Shown: piece after piece, positions 48,208 to 60,636 of the stretch | Position numbering within the stretch: position 1 is the first letter of the stretch | How the letters are laid out: each line of letters starts with the position of its first letter | Source: Didymodactylos carnosus | Lineage: Eukaryota; Rotifera; Eurotatoria; Philodinida; Philodinidae | Direction of reading: 5' to 3' | NCBI GenBank assembly: GCA_905250885.1 | Contig: CAJNOQ010000045.1 | Location: 26,916-90,915 of the forward strand | Length of the DNA: 64,000 nucleotides | Made by a program: the position numbers and the translations under genes | The notes under the pieces: generated by a model | Told to the model about the DNA's origin: nothing | The model's input: only the letters and a program-made list of their open reading frames with translations | Database searches by the model: none

Positions 48208-48797
48208 TAGACCTGCCAAAGTTCACGTTTCGTTCCCTGAACGTGCACGCTAAAGCACGTTCGTGTTTCTTGAACGGAACGTGAGCCTTTCTTATACGAA
48301 CGGTGTTCATATTGTCTGACGTAAATGTAAAATTCTGTTCTTGCACTGTAGTAAGAACATATATATTTCTGCTTGGTCTTATCTGATCAACAGAAACTCT
48401 AGTGAACGATCAAATGGTCGGCTCAGAGCAGTGACCGGTGATTGCAATGCAAAAAGAATAACCATTGATTCTTCCAAGAACAGATCGCCGATTTCGTGAC
48501 CAGAAGACCAGTTTTCCCTGCAGTGGAATCAAAGTTTCTTGCTCCGAACCATTTCAGTAACTACACACGTTTTCCTTTGTTAGCGTAACCCATTTGGGAC
48601 AAACGAGTGTTGATTTTTCACCAAATATAACTGGTAAAGAAGAAAGCTGTTTCACTTGGTATAATACTAGGTGAAATTGCTATATAACGTTTTGCAATAC
48701 TATTCATTCCACACAAGATCAACACCGTTCATATAAAATAAAGCTCACGTCCATCAGAACATTCACGTTCAAGGAACGCTGAACTTTTGCAGGCCTA
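48208..48797. mobile_element. hAT-type MITE, GTTCACGTTC family (590 bp)
   Basis: The ends TAGACCTGCCAAAGTTC and the inverted TAGGCCTGCAAAAGTTC are flanked by a perfect 8-base duplication gttctgct (48200-48207, 48798-48805). Subterminal copies of AACGTGAAC-type palindromes occur at both ends; the middle is unrelated filler without an ORF. Confidence 0.93.
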
Positions 48798-48895
48798 GTT
48801 CTGCTGACAGAAGTTGAGTCTTTTATTCGTGCTCAAAAAACATTTTCACCAGTTCTGATTGTGTTTCTTTTCAATTATTCACTACGATAACTATT

Positions 48896-49697
48896 GCACT
48901 TTGATTCTTTGTTCTGGACATTTGGACATTTCATCTATTTTGACTAGACGTTGAATCGTCTGGAAAATAGTTACAAGCAGAAGAAAAAGTTTTAATGAGA
49001 GACTGTTCATCAAAAAAAGAGAGAAAACAGATAAACACAAATGAAGAGAAAAACAAAAGGAAATAAATAAATAATGATAATACCAACAACAATCAAAAAA
49101 AGTTGATGTGCTCTTTCAAGCAACTTTTTAAACATGTTCTTATTTGCTGTATGTACTAGGAGAGAGGGCAATGCATTCCATTCATTTATTATTGATGAAA
49201 AGAATGAGGATGACGCTTATCTTGTTTTACAATTTTATATGGCAATCCCGTTTTCGTGTCGGAACGTTTAGAGTGGCGAGAAAGGGCTCGTAAAATATGA
49301 TTATGTGATGAAAGAATACTGTTTTTATAAAATATTTTATGAAAATGGAGCAGCTTAAAATATTTTCGTATTGTTGCCGTAGGGAATAATTTAAATTTGT
49401 CAAGAAGAGGCGAAGAAGTGGAGTAATTTTCAGGTATGCTTCTTACTGCAAAACGTTGGAGACTGTCAACAATAGAAAGATGAGACTTGAAGGAACGGTT
49501 ATACACGATACAACCATACTCGAAAATGTGACGAACGCAAACTTTGAAAAGATGCAAACGAAGAGAAGATTGAGCTCGTCCAAAAACGCTACTAGTTGAT
49601 TTTAACATATTTCGACATCTAAATACTATTTCTTCTATGTGATGTTTCCAAGATAAGTTTGGCGAAATGATCATACCCAAAATTTTGACAAAGAAGA
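48896..49697 (-). mobile_element. 5'-truncated non-LTR (LINE) retrotransposon
   Basis: The minus-strand frame 49680-49189 is the C-terminal end of a jockey/CR1-style reverse transcriptase ORF (LGMIISPNLSWKHHI, then CVRHIFEYGCIVYNRSF and LQRFAVRSI, patterns found downstream of the catalytic core). The frame is closed by a TGA just upstream of 49690, so catalytic motifs are missing. The 3' untranslated part runs to CAAAGTGCAAT near 48896; the same 3' end recurs at 53358-53488. Dead copy. Confidence 0.8.
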
Positions 49698-52052
49698 GTC
49701 AATCATTTTAATGGCATCGTCTAACTATGCCTGACTTTGTCCACTCAACTAGTACTAATGAATTAGCAATGATGCAGTAGTTATCATTAGGAGCTGGTGT
49801 GTGACGAATCTTTACCCATAATTAATGTGGTGAGTACAAGAAAATGTTTTCGACATTCTTATTTATAAAAACTACTGTTATCAAATTGACTATTATTTTA
49901 ACAGCGACGAATTCTAAAATAAAAAGATAGTTATACCGGTGAACTGTTGACTATTCAACGTATTATTATTACAAAACACAAGATACCAACTCAATGATAG
50001 GATTTCATATATATGTCTACGTCCATTTTTTATGTATTCCCTAACTGTAGCAAAAACTTGATGATGTTGGTATTTTGTACGAATATGATGCTATATCGGC
50101 AAACAGCATCAGACAATTGGTTAATGATATCTAAAGTCTAATCTAATATGTTTTCCTATTCCAGTACACAAACGCAATTGTTGCTCGTATTGATTAATAT
50201 CGTAAAACATTCATCAACAAGACCTTGCACACAGTAATCAGTAGAATAAATACAGAAAATTTTAATAAATATTTTATTTACAGTTAATCGTGAAAAATAA
50301 TCGAGTTACTACTTGTGTCAAAAATGACTCGATTGTTGCTGAAATTGACGATGAAGAACAATACCCTAGTGAGAAACTTACTCAAATCATATCAAGATCT
50401 TTCACTGACATTTGCCTGAGACCGTAGACAAATCTTACTAAGATCGTGAGATCTGAAAATTCTAAGATTTCATAAAATTTTGATAAGGTCTTACTGGGAA
50501 TTATTATGTTTTTTAATAACGTTCACTCTTGATTTACTAAGAATTTCTCAATATGCTGTTCAAATCCTAATAAATTTCTTTTCCAGAACTGAGTTCTAGT
50601 TTGAGCCTACTGACCCGTATTGTTAAGTACTATAGTCGAACAGGCCTAAAAGAAGAAGAAGAAATTTTATATTTTTAGCTATTCCTGGACATTGACTTGC
50701 AGTGTACACTCTCATAAAAGTTATTGAACATTTTCAGGTCAATTACTTGCAAAGTCGTGAAGAAAGATGGCATAGTAAAATTCAGTTATATTTTCGGTGT
50801 TACTTATATAGATAAATGCATAAGAACAAATCAGAAAGGGTCGATGAAAAACAACTACAATGACTTGAACTTGTTGATAAAAGATATATAACAGTATAAC
50901 ATAGAAAACTGAAAATAAAAATAGATCGATAACAGCTCTAGACAGAATTTTTTGATAAAACTGGTAAGATTCTTATCGGAATCTTATCAGTTTCTTATAT
51001 AAGATTGTTTAAGATTTGCCATCGACAGTCGTAAGTGTCTTATAAGATTTTCGTAAGAGGTTCGTAAGAAATTCATAAGAAGTACCAAAAATTCCTATGC
51101 TATTCTTATTTACTAGAAGGCAACTTATGACTTGGTTTTGGTGATTTTTGTTATGATTAAGTTGCTTCTATTGACTGGAAAACTTCACAAGAATTTTTGG
51201 TACTTCTCATGAATTTCTTACGAACCTCTTATGAAAATCTTATACGATTCTTATAAGACACTTACGACTGTCGATGGGAAATCTTAAACAATCTTATGTA
51301 AGAAACTGATAAGACTCCGATAAGAATCATGTAAGACACTGGTAAGCGGCTTAAACGTTTCTGATAAGATTCTTATGTAAGAATCGATGACTAGGGTGAT
51401 AAATAATATGCGATGAGCAACATAATGATTTGGTGGCGTTACTAGATATCGTACGCAAATGTCGGTTAAAGTTAGACGTCTCCGTGTCAAAGAAATATGA
51501 ATATCAAGTATCTAGTTCTAGTAACGATAAATAGACGATCAAATAAAAAGAAAACAAATTCTATCTGAAGTTTATCTGATGCAAACGGCGAACGATGTTT
51601 GATCATTCAGTATTATTTATCATTCAAAACAACGACAATCACAAATGGTTAAAGCTTCTTGAAGTTTGTTTGTCTTCTATTTACACAATAATCTTCTGCT
51701 TTTCTTTTTCAAAAACCATTAACATAATTCTAAATGTCGAGAATATTCTGTTGTTTTGCTTGTATATGTCAGATGATATTTGTGAGATCAGGATAATAAT
51801 TTTTAATAGATTAAACATCCTCTCATGCATGTTTTTATCTCAATCGATCATCGCATATATGCCAACAGGATGAAAGAAGAAGATATATATGTATGAATTT
51901 TCTTTTTTTTCTGTGACAAAGAATCGCGAGTTACCCGTATAACGAGACATTTTGTCACATATATAAAGAAACACCATTCAAGAGATATAATATAATTCAT
52001 TTAAAAATTTACGTGCTCTCAGTACAGCATATAATCAAAGAAATCTTGAGCA
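49698..52052. other. Gene-free stretch with motif repeats
   Basis: It contains a fragment of AAGATC/TCTTACTAAGATC repeats at about 50390-50510 and the fold-back at 50961-51340. The remainder is AT-rich without exons. Confidence 0.5.
50961..51340. repeat. Fold-back element, CTTATAAG family
   Basis: Arms of about 125-135 bases (50970-51094 and 51191-51325) are inverted and separated by about 96 bases. Arms repeat TTCTTATAAGA and TCTTACGAA-type half sites. Arm identity is high but imperfect. Confidence 0.8.
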
Positions 52053-52648
52053 ATGCAATTCGCTCTATATGGACTTTTCATTCTTTCATTTATTCTTGCA
52101 CTTGTTGGTAAGTCAAAAGAGTTTCACTCATAGCCATTATATGTGGGCCTTAACTTTTTTTTATCTAATAAAATGTTTTCTCATTTGACGTAAGAAACAA
52201 TCATTCATCATACAAATCGTGTTTCTGGATACTTTTAGACTCTCAGGCACGTAAAAGTGTGGCAACATTGCCAAGACAACCCATTTCAGCAACAACAACA
52301 ACAATTTCGAAAACAAAACCCGCCAGACTTTTGTTGACAACGTTAAAGTCGAAAACAACTGTACAACGTCCAACAGGGAAACGTATGTGTCACATTCAGC
52401 TTCATTTTGATCCTTGACAAAATGGATATTTTATTTTTTTGCTTATAGCTACCTATTGTATAAAACCTCCGAGAATGTCAAATGCTACTAAAGAAAAATT
52501 TCAAGCATGGTATTATGATAATAATATAAAAGATTGTACTAAATTTCAATATAATGGGAAACAAGGAATGAATCAGTTGGTGGGCACAAATAATATTAAT
52601 ATTTTCTCTACAAAAGAAATTTGTCTAAAAGGGTGTAGAAAAGAGTAA
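52053..52648 (+). CDS. Secreted single Kunitz-domain protein lacking one disulfide
   Basis: Three exons (52053-52107, 52239-52382, 52449-52648) join in phase to 132 residues. Residues 1-19 form a signal peptide (MQFALYGLFILSFILALV). A Thr/Lys/Ala-rich linker follows, then a Kunitz/BPTI fold: first Cys at residue 70, AWYYDNNIKDC at 86-96, FQYNGKQG, a loop longer than usual, FSTKEIC and LKGC. Of the usual six cysteines the pair equivalent to C14-C38 is absent (NGK replaces GGC), leaving the two core disulfides. Kunitz proteins inhibit serine proteases or act on channels; loss of this pair alters the reactive-site loop, so inhibitory activity is uncertain. The exon/intron pattern is clean. Confidence 0.85.
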
Positions 52649-53357
52649 TGTTGAACAGTAATGATGATACTATTAAATATTTTAGCTTTTATTTATTATT
52701 ATTTCTGCATAATACAACCACTTCGCATGATAATATTCACTGTACTTTTTCTGATGTAAAACTGGATTAAATCTCTCGTTTTTTAATGTCTCAAACTGCT
52801 TTAAGTAACGTACGAATTTCTTTCAATATCGATAGTATTCCTAAACAGCCCACATTTTTGTAAAATATAAATCTACTTTTATTTATTTGGCTGTTAATTT
52901 TTTTAAATAATCACGCCAGTGTAAGCGGGATGACGATTTTCTAGTTTGTTTTTGAGTGGATGCCAGTAGCCAAGTATCAATCATTTAACGCCTTCAAAGT
53001 TTTTTGAAGAATATTTTTTTATACCAATAATCTCCAGAAACATCTACGAATATTTACATAAATTCATTCGATTATAGTTTGAATATTCTCTAGAATTTTA
53101 ACTGGCTATATCGTTGATATTATACTTCCGTGCTTCTACTAAAAAATAGTTGCTCTGCTAGAAGTAAAATAACAATTTCATGCATCAGAGATTAACCAAA
53201 ACTTTGTGATAATTCTCTTTTTATATAGGTAATCTGATTTTTATACTTTAAAGCTTTACTGTTTTCCTTCTCACGACGTCATTTCGGCCATATGTAAAGA
53301 GGATTTCATACTCGAAAATCACAGTTTTCTTCAGAACTGAAGGATTGTATTATTTTT
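52649..53357. other. 3' flank of Kunitz gene, no further gene seen
   Basis: AT-rich sequence without exons. Confidence 0.5.
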
Positions 53358-53488
53358 CTCTCTTTTTTTGATGAACAGTCTCTCATTAAAACTTTTTCTT
53401 CTGCTTGTAACTATTTTCCAGACGATTCAACGTCTAGTCAAAATAGATGAAATGTCCAAATGTCCAGAACAAAGAATCAAAGTGCAAT
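53358..53488 (+). mobile_element. LINE 3'-tail fragment
   Basis: About 130 bases are the reverse complement of 48896-49022, the 3' untranslated end of the LINE at 48896-49697, and stop at the same CAAAGTGCAAT. It is a severely 5'-truncated copy on the opposite strand, abutting the large inverted repeat. Confidence 0.8.
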
Positions 53489-56400
53489 CTATGTAGTATA
53501 TTTAAAAATAATGGTAAAAATACATATGCAGGAATAACATGAAGTAAGGAGACCACTAACTAGTTCGACCACTTACTAACTCTGTATTTTATATGCACTC
53601 GAACTGACTATATCTGAATGTATGCTTTCATGTATATATATATATTCGAAGGAACAAAGACATGTAACATAAAAGAAAAAAATAGACAGAGTTATCTTTA
53701 ATATAGAATAATAGTGATCACAACTAGACGAAAAAAAACAATAGACGAAATTTCTATTGTTTTCGTTTGTTTTTTCCTGTTCTATTGTCACTAGTTCACC
53801 AGGATAGTTCTATTGCCACTAGTTCACCAGGATAATTCTATTGCCACTTTCTGGATGTGTCAGCAGCACCTATTGCCACTCCCAGAGAGTGTCAGCAAGA
53901 GCTGCTGCCACGTTCTTGTAAAGAAGCTGAAATTGAACTATAGAAGACATTTAAAAACGATTTTGGGCCAAATTTTGGCTCGACCTCTTAAATTTCATTA
54001 CCTTAAAACAAATACAAAAATGGAGCGCTATAATACAAGGGGGCGTGGTTATAACGCAGTTTATCAGCATCACGTATTCGAGCATTGCTCGAAAACAAAA
54101 TGCTTGTTTCAACAAGATAACGTTCGTCTGCATTCGCTCGCCTCCTTGATTATAATCTAATGTGTACCTTAAAAGTTTTCTCTAGACTCTCCAAAGATCC
54201 CCAGAGGTCTAAAAATATTTCTAAATTCTTTCTGAAATTTTTGTAAGACCGTAGACCAAAGTCAAGGAAGAAGATGATGTATGACACATATTTTCTAACA
54301 AAAACATTTCCTCGAAAAAATGTAGGTGAGGGTCCCCTCAGGTGCTTTTCGTCGAAAAAAATTTTTTTTCAAAAAATGCTTTTTTTTCTTAAAGGTGGTT
54401 TTTGAAGTGATATACAGCCACTTTTGAGCAAAAGAAACCCGTTTTTGAGCATGAAAGTTAGATGACCGCCTGCTATGCAAAAAATGCACACTGTGCAGTA
54501 CTTTGATACACATACTGTATTTCAACAGTGCTGAAGGACACTTCTTCTCTGTATAAATGGTCTTCCGTCACGCAGTTTGAATAAGTTGCAATTTTAATGA
54601 CAGAATATGTTTTGGGTCGGCGTCTACATGTTTCACACGAGACCGCATAAGATGTTTTGATTTCTTTACAAAACTGGAAGAAATATGAATAAACAAATTG
54701 AATACACGGAGACACCACGTTATGACAGCATTTACAGGGATATATCAGCAAAAATAGTAAATGTTATAATGCGCTGTTTTCCAACACTGCTGCAGAACAC
54801 TGTTTCAGCGCTTTCTTTAATGAAGGCTTTTAACAACTGTCGCATAGAGAAATAGATTTTAAAAGTAAAGATATATTAACTCATCCCTTTGTCTAATATT
54901 ACATAGCCTTGTGCTTTATCGTACTGTCGCATTATATGCTTCCTTCTGAACATCAGAATCTAACCTTGTTTTCGAGCAATGCTCGAATACGTGATGCTGA
55001 TAAACTGCGTTATAACCACGCCCCCTTGTATTATAGCGCTCCATTTTTGTATTTGTTTTAAGGTAATGAAATTTAAGAGGTCGAGCCAAAATTTGGCCCA
55101 AAATCGTTTTTAAATGTCTTCTATAGTTCAATTTCAGCTTCTTTACAAGAACGTGGCAGCAGCTCTTGCTGACACTCTCTGGGAGTGGCAATAGGTGCTG
55201 CTGACACATCCAGAAAGTGGCAATAGAATTATCCTGGTGAACTAGTGGCAATAGAACTATCCTGGTGAACTAGTAGCAATAGAACTATTTAGTGAGTAGA
55301 ATTACGGGAGGAACGGGTGTGTTTCATGCCACCTCTAAAGACTTCAGATAATCTAGAGATACTGTGATGTGCATACTATATAGTATAAGGTATTAAGTCC
55401 CTAGATGGCGTTTTACATTATAGATATCAAATGTCATCTAGGGACTTAGTTTCGGGTAGAGAGCACGCTCACTAATTGACTGATGAATCCAATCATTACA
55501 TTGTCGATGCTCTTTTCTGGCAGTCTCTGTCGCCCTTTCTTTGATCGTCTCCTTCGTCATAAATCGTATTTACATATTGGATGGCAATATTTTGACGTTT
55601 TGGGTATTCTCAATTTAATCTACTGAAACGATGTGCAAAAAACATAACGAGAAGAAACTATCACAACTCAATAGCATAAAGGTAGGCTTCTCTATCAGAT
55701 GATCGTCTTGTGCTCGTTGTGTCTTTTAAGTCTAAATTTTAGGGGCATGTTGACTTTACTTCCCAACTACGTGTTCGCTTGTTATCCATCGCTTAAAATG
55801 ACCATAATTATGGTTTCTAATACCCTAACGCACTAAGTTCTATCGTTTATTGGATCTTCCAGATATATTGGGATGCTCCCTCGCCAAAACATGGCGAATT
55901 TAGAGGTGGGTGCATCTACGCTGCATCTTCATTTTTTATTATCCTTCTGCCGAAATGACTAACTAGCTCGAAAAAATTGTTTTGCATGTACCAATGCAAC
56001 ATTCATAATCGTTGTTCTTGACCCATTCTCAAGCAAAAATTGTTTTTGACATACGTTCTTTTGGTGTTTCTCAATTCAAAAAGTTATCTTTATCTTTTCT
56101 TCTTTATTTAGAATATAAGCCCAATCAATGCTGGTGTTCCGCCCGCTCCAGTCTTCGCTTCTTTCCTACGTTATTTAGTAATCTTACCACTAATCTACGT
56201 AAAATTATTTAGTTTGTTGCTGTTCTTTTCCTGAATGTAATTAAATAGTTGTAATATATTGGGTTTTTTCCAAAATCTTACAGAACCACAGCAGCAGCCG
56301 TACCGAGCTATATACAGATGATATGAAATGAGCCTTCATTCCACGTATAGCAAGAAGGAGTCTTCGTTTTTACGACTTTTGATCATCCTTTGACCACCAT

Positions 56401-56801
56401 AGGAACTTATACGGAGGTTATACAAAATCGCGTAACACAAATAAGGCAATAGAATTATCCTGGTGAACTAGTGGCAATAGAACTATCCTGGTGAACTAGT
56501 GACAATAGAACAGGAAAAAACAAACGAAAACAATAGAAATTTCGTCTATTGTTTTTTTTCGTCTAGTTGTGATCACTATTATTCTATATTAAAGATAACT
56601 CTGTCTATTTTTTTCTTTTATGTTACATGTCTTTGTTCCTTCGAATATATATATATACATGAAAGCATACATTCAGATATAGTCAGTTCGAGTGCATATA
56701 AAATACAGAGTTAGTAAGTGGTCGAACTAGTTAGTGGTCTCCTTACTTCATGTTATTCCTGCATATGTATTTTTACCATTATTTTTAAATATACTACATA
56801 G
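53489..56801. repeat. 3.3-kb inverted-repeat element with split right arm
   Basis: Left arm 53489-54098 is reverse complemented on the right in two pieces: 54966-about 55258 (inner) and about 56446-56801 (outer). The two right pieces are separated by about 1.17 kb and both carry the same 50-60 base segment (CAATAGAACTATCCTGGTGA and its copy). The arms look virtually identical, ending CTATGTAGTATATTT. The open frames within the arms appear twice in mirror image and are not coding. No transposase frame was seen in the 870-base centre. Confidence 0.85.
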
Positions 56802-56951
56802 ATTGGATTGACGCTTTGTTTAATCTAGGTTGCTGAGAGAGTTTCTAGTCTCACTTGGTTTGAAGAACCCGAGCTTAACGACTAGTAGAAGTCAAGAGTA
56901 AAAATACATGATGACATGAACCAGCAACAACGAATTTGTTCGTCAATAGGT

Positions 56952-57837
56952 CAGAGTTGTAACCGGTCTGGAAATACTAGACCTGTCCGATCCGGCCAGT
57001 CACCGGCCGGTCTAAAAATATTTCCAGACTGGTAAAAGCCGGCGAGTTCATCAAGTTTTTTCAAGTAATAACATTGATATTAGGGACAACATTTGTAGTG
57101 TGTAAATGTAATAGTCTGTCTCCAGCAGTCATTTGTCGAATGACGAAACGTCACGAATAATTTGAAAATAAATTTGGGAAGAGATTCACTATGTCAAATA
57201 ACAAATCCAATTAAGATGAATTTGGGTTAGGAAGCTACTGTATCGGCATATCGAGAGTAAAAAATTAGATTAACATTAAAGAAAAAAGATAAAAGCATAT
57301 AAACGCCAATACGTCACGATTGCTAAGATATTTTAAACAATAAATAATATGACTTTGTTATGATCTGCCATTCCTGGCAACTCATAAGACTGCGTTTTCT
57401 TCTTCTTCTCCTTTCTTTCTATTGTTGCGCAGCTCTTGTTTCATTCTTTCGTTCTCGTTTCTTTCTGTTGTTGCGCAGTTCTAGCTTCATGGTGGGATTT
57501 TCCTAGACTGTTTCTGTTCTTATGTAACTCGTGCGCAACTCTTGCATGGCTGTTGTTCGGCTTGTGTGCTGTGTGTGGCCGTTCACTCTCTTGGGTGGGG
57601 GTGAGAAGTGAGTGAGTAGAACCTCACAGACTTTGTCTTTGAAAACAAATTGACAGAATAAAAAGAAAAATTTACATTTCAAATAAAATTGTCACTCTCT
57701 CTTTTCTTTAAAAAGACTACTAAGCACCTATACATAGTATCTTTCTGATGAAAAATGAACGAATATGCGCAACTTTGTGAAATCGGTAAAAAACCGGTGA
57801 AAACCGACCGGTTCGGACCGGACCGGTTACAACTCTG
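56952..57837. mobile_element. hAT-type element, CCGGCCGG family (886 bp)
   Basis: The ends CAGAGTTGTAACCGGTC and its inverse are flanked by a perfect 8-base duplication caataggt (56944-56951, 57838-57845). Near both ends ACCGGCCGGT-type palindromes cluster. The centre includes two copies of a TTTCTNTTGTTGCGCAG segment near 57418 and 57461. No transposase frame; non-autonomous. Confidence 0.94.
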
Positions 57838-57845
57838 CAATAGGT

Positions 57846-60636
57846 ACTGTGTTCGCGAAAAAAGAGGATTTTTCCCCAAAAAGAGGTTTTATGTAAAAAA
57901 AGAGATGAAGTGGGAGGCCAGCCATCAAACTGAACAACAGACTTTAATATAGATGATTGTGCAAATTTGAATGAAAAATGCTCTACAAAAATAAAAAAAA
58001 TTCAGACTGCATCAATTCGTTAGTTTATAGTCTGATAAAATAATATATTTTCTTCGCTACTATCACAGTGTGATTTAGCAACAAGATCTGAGTAGATCCG
58101 TCCCTGTCTCGCTGTAATGCTAGACTGTCTTTGTAGAAGATACTGAAGTAGATAAGTTCGGATTCCGAGTGGTTTTCGAACGAACTAGCTAGTATTCTAC
58201 ACAAACAAATGTAATTAGTGAGGAACAATATTTTTAACAATTAGCTGAGCTAAACAAACAGAATGTTATGCAAAACTGTAATAAAGTGCAAACGTTGAAG
58301 AAATGAGCTGATAGGATGGATATTAGCGAGTTAATAAACGTTCTGTATCTCAGTACTGGAATGTTTTTATAATAATGTCCTTTGACGTGTGCAATACACT
58401 TAATCGTGACTCACATATCATAACACACATCGTCTATCGACAATCGCTTAATTATTGTTAGTACGCCTATGACTCAGCTCATATAAGTATGCTGGAAAAT
58501 AGCCATATTTATGATATAACTCTCGAACTATCACTCGGATAAAATTTCGTCTGCAGAAAGGGAACATCCACATACTATAACAAACATAAACTTTCAAGGA
58601 ACCATATTGATCGGACGAAGCGTTGATAAAGGTTTGGCTGTGACAAACTTTGTATTTTGTGCGTTTTTAAATTGTCGATTTTACTAAAAGCTTAACTATA
58701 GCTAAAGCTATAGCTGCGAGACAGGGTAAAAAAGACAATACCTTGAAACATTTGTTTCAATTGTTCAACCATTATCGTTATTGGCGGATTTGTTTTTTTT
58801 GATTTGATAATTTCTAATCCAAATGAGTAATAATCTATGACTCTGAAATTATTATCGACAGAATAAGCTGAAAGTAGTAATGAACCAGTATAAATTTCTT
58901 ATTCATTCTTAATAACAAATACCTTACCATAATTGTCTAACTTTTTTGCTTCATTTATCGAATTCATATTCAAACATTTATCAAGATAATCGATCATTAC
59001 TCGATTCACATTTGAATCGCAACTCAATGAAAAACTACGATCAATAGACACTTTCAATCATGGATCAAGTAAAATTAGATTTGTATCCATTGATAATGAT
59101 GAATTAATACATCTCATCACATAGTCTACCTTTTTTTATTTGTCTTGCACTCATTATATAAGACCAATTGTAAGAAGCTAAAATATCGTGAAAAAAAAAT
59201 TCAATTATCTACTTGAACTGTAAAAACCTTTTTAGGTCTGATATACAAATTTAAAACTGATTAGAAGACACGAGAGTAAAACATTTTCTTTTGATAGAAG
59301 AAATTAGTACAGTTACTTTCGCCTTTTACATTTCTACAAGACATTATTTTTGAAGTAACAATTTTGGCTGATGGTATGTGCTCGACAGAACGTACGTACG
59401 TCAGTTCTAATATGATAGAATTATCAACGAAAGAGTTCTAGTTTACATGACAGAATTCTATATGAACATATAGTCAGGACAGCATTTAGCTAAAATTTTA
59501 GTCCTCTTCAAACCACAGAATGAAAGAAAAGAGAGTGCTCATCCTCTTACTACAACCCTCGTAGATAATTTTACTGATGATAGCTCGTTACACTGTAAAA
59601 ATTAAGTAATCAATTATCGGACAATTGCATTTAATTGTTTTAACAGTGTATGCTATTTTTCGTGAGCGAGTTTTCGTGTTTGGTATTAAACATAGAACCA
59701 AGAGAACTATTAGAACTATTATATTTACATTTCATCGTGGAATGGCGCATATAGAAACTGATTTTTCCGTTTTACTCCATAATGCCGGTTCTTTTGAAAG
59801 CCAGAGGTGTAATTTATTGTTTCCAAAAATCTGTGGAACTTCATCGTATATCTTACGACGTTGGTCTATCCTAGCTAGCATTAAACTTTCATGTTTATCT
59901 TTTGTATGTAACTTATATTCGTTTAGTCCTGTGTCATATGAAATAAAATTCCGCTTAAACAACTTACTCTGCTTAAACAACTTACTCTGCTTTGACGATG
60001 ATTCGAATGTGGATATCTAGAATTAAGAAGCAAGCATAGAACAGAGGAGCTAAAGATCCTCGAAAGATGAACTGTATCATCAGTACGTCTTTCGAGCATC
60101 AACAGCTTACTGAAAAAATGTCCTTTTCTGTTTGCTTGCTTGCTTTTTAATTCTAGGTCCCGAGCAACTGCTTTTTGCTCTTGTCTGCAGAGATCGTTCA
60201 TTTTGCTCGAAGTAAAGTTAAAATCACTTGTTATCCGAACTAGTAACTGTGAGGCTCGAATGAAAGTAATTCCTGAGTTTCGTTGCTCTTTTACCTATAG
60301 GTTCAGTTCCAAAATTGAGGAACTTCTGCGAAAGTTCGAAAACAGTCAAATTTCGACGTATTGTGCATCTCTATCTTTGCGTAAACTGGTCACACACTGA
60401 ATGGCCTGAAACGCTGCTAGGAGAAGGATTTCACATTTACACTATTTCAACAATGGAAAAGTGAAGTGTGTGAGAGCAGAAGGTGCTTGAGGTCTTACAC
60501 TACGTGAATTTCACTAACTTGCTTTTCCTCTGATCCTCTTGATTAGCCTTATAATCCTGCTTCCTTTTCCACCAAGTTATCTACCTTCTTTTCGCTATAC
60601 TGCGAAGAAATATGTTTTAAATCCGATGAACTGCGT
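57846..60636. other. Mostly gene-free, one pseudogene
   Basis: Apart from the pseudogene at 58740-59150 I see no exon. A small tandem of GCTTAAACAACTTACTCT units lies at 59953-59990. A few open frames (59625-60020, 60140-60400) lack splice support. Confidence 0.45.
58740..59150 (-). pseudogene. Two decayed exons of an unknown gene
   Basis: On the minus strand one exon-like frame (SLSMDTNLILLDP, stop, LKVSIDRSFSLSCDSNVNRV, ending KKLDNY|G at GTAAGG) is followed after a TTTCAG acceptor by AYSVDNNFRVIDYYSFGLE and NPPITIMVEQLKQMFQ|G at a GTATTG donor. The junction keeps phase. A TGA interrupts the first exon and no further exons are found, so I read it as a remnant. Family not recognised. Confidence 0.5.

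Noticed and set aside
53576-56714. Identical open frames found twice in mirror image (53576-53791/56499-56714 and 53813-54160/54916-55251)
   Set aside because: They are duplicated because they lie in the arms of a large inverted repeat; composition is not protein-like.
59625-60400. Open frames on both strands
   Set aside because: No splice sites, no recognisable motifs, and a small tandem repeat inside.
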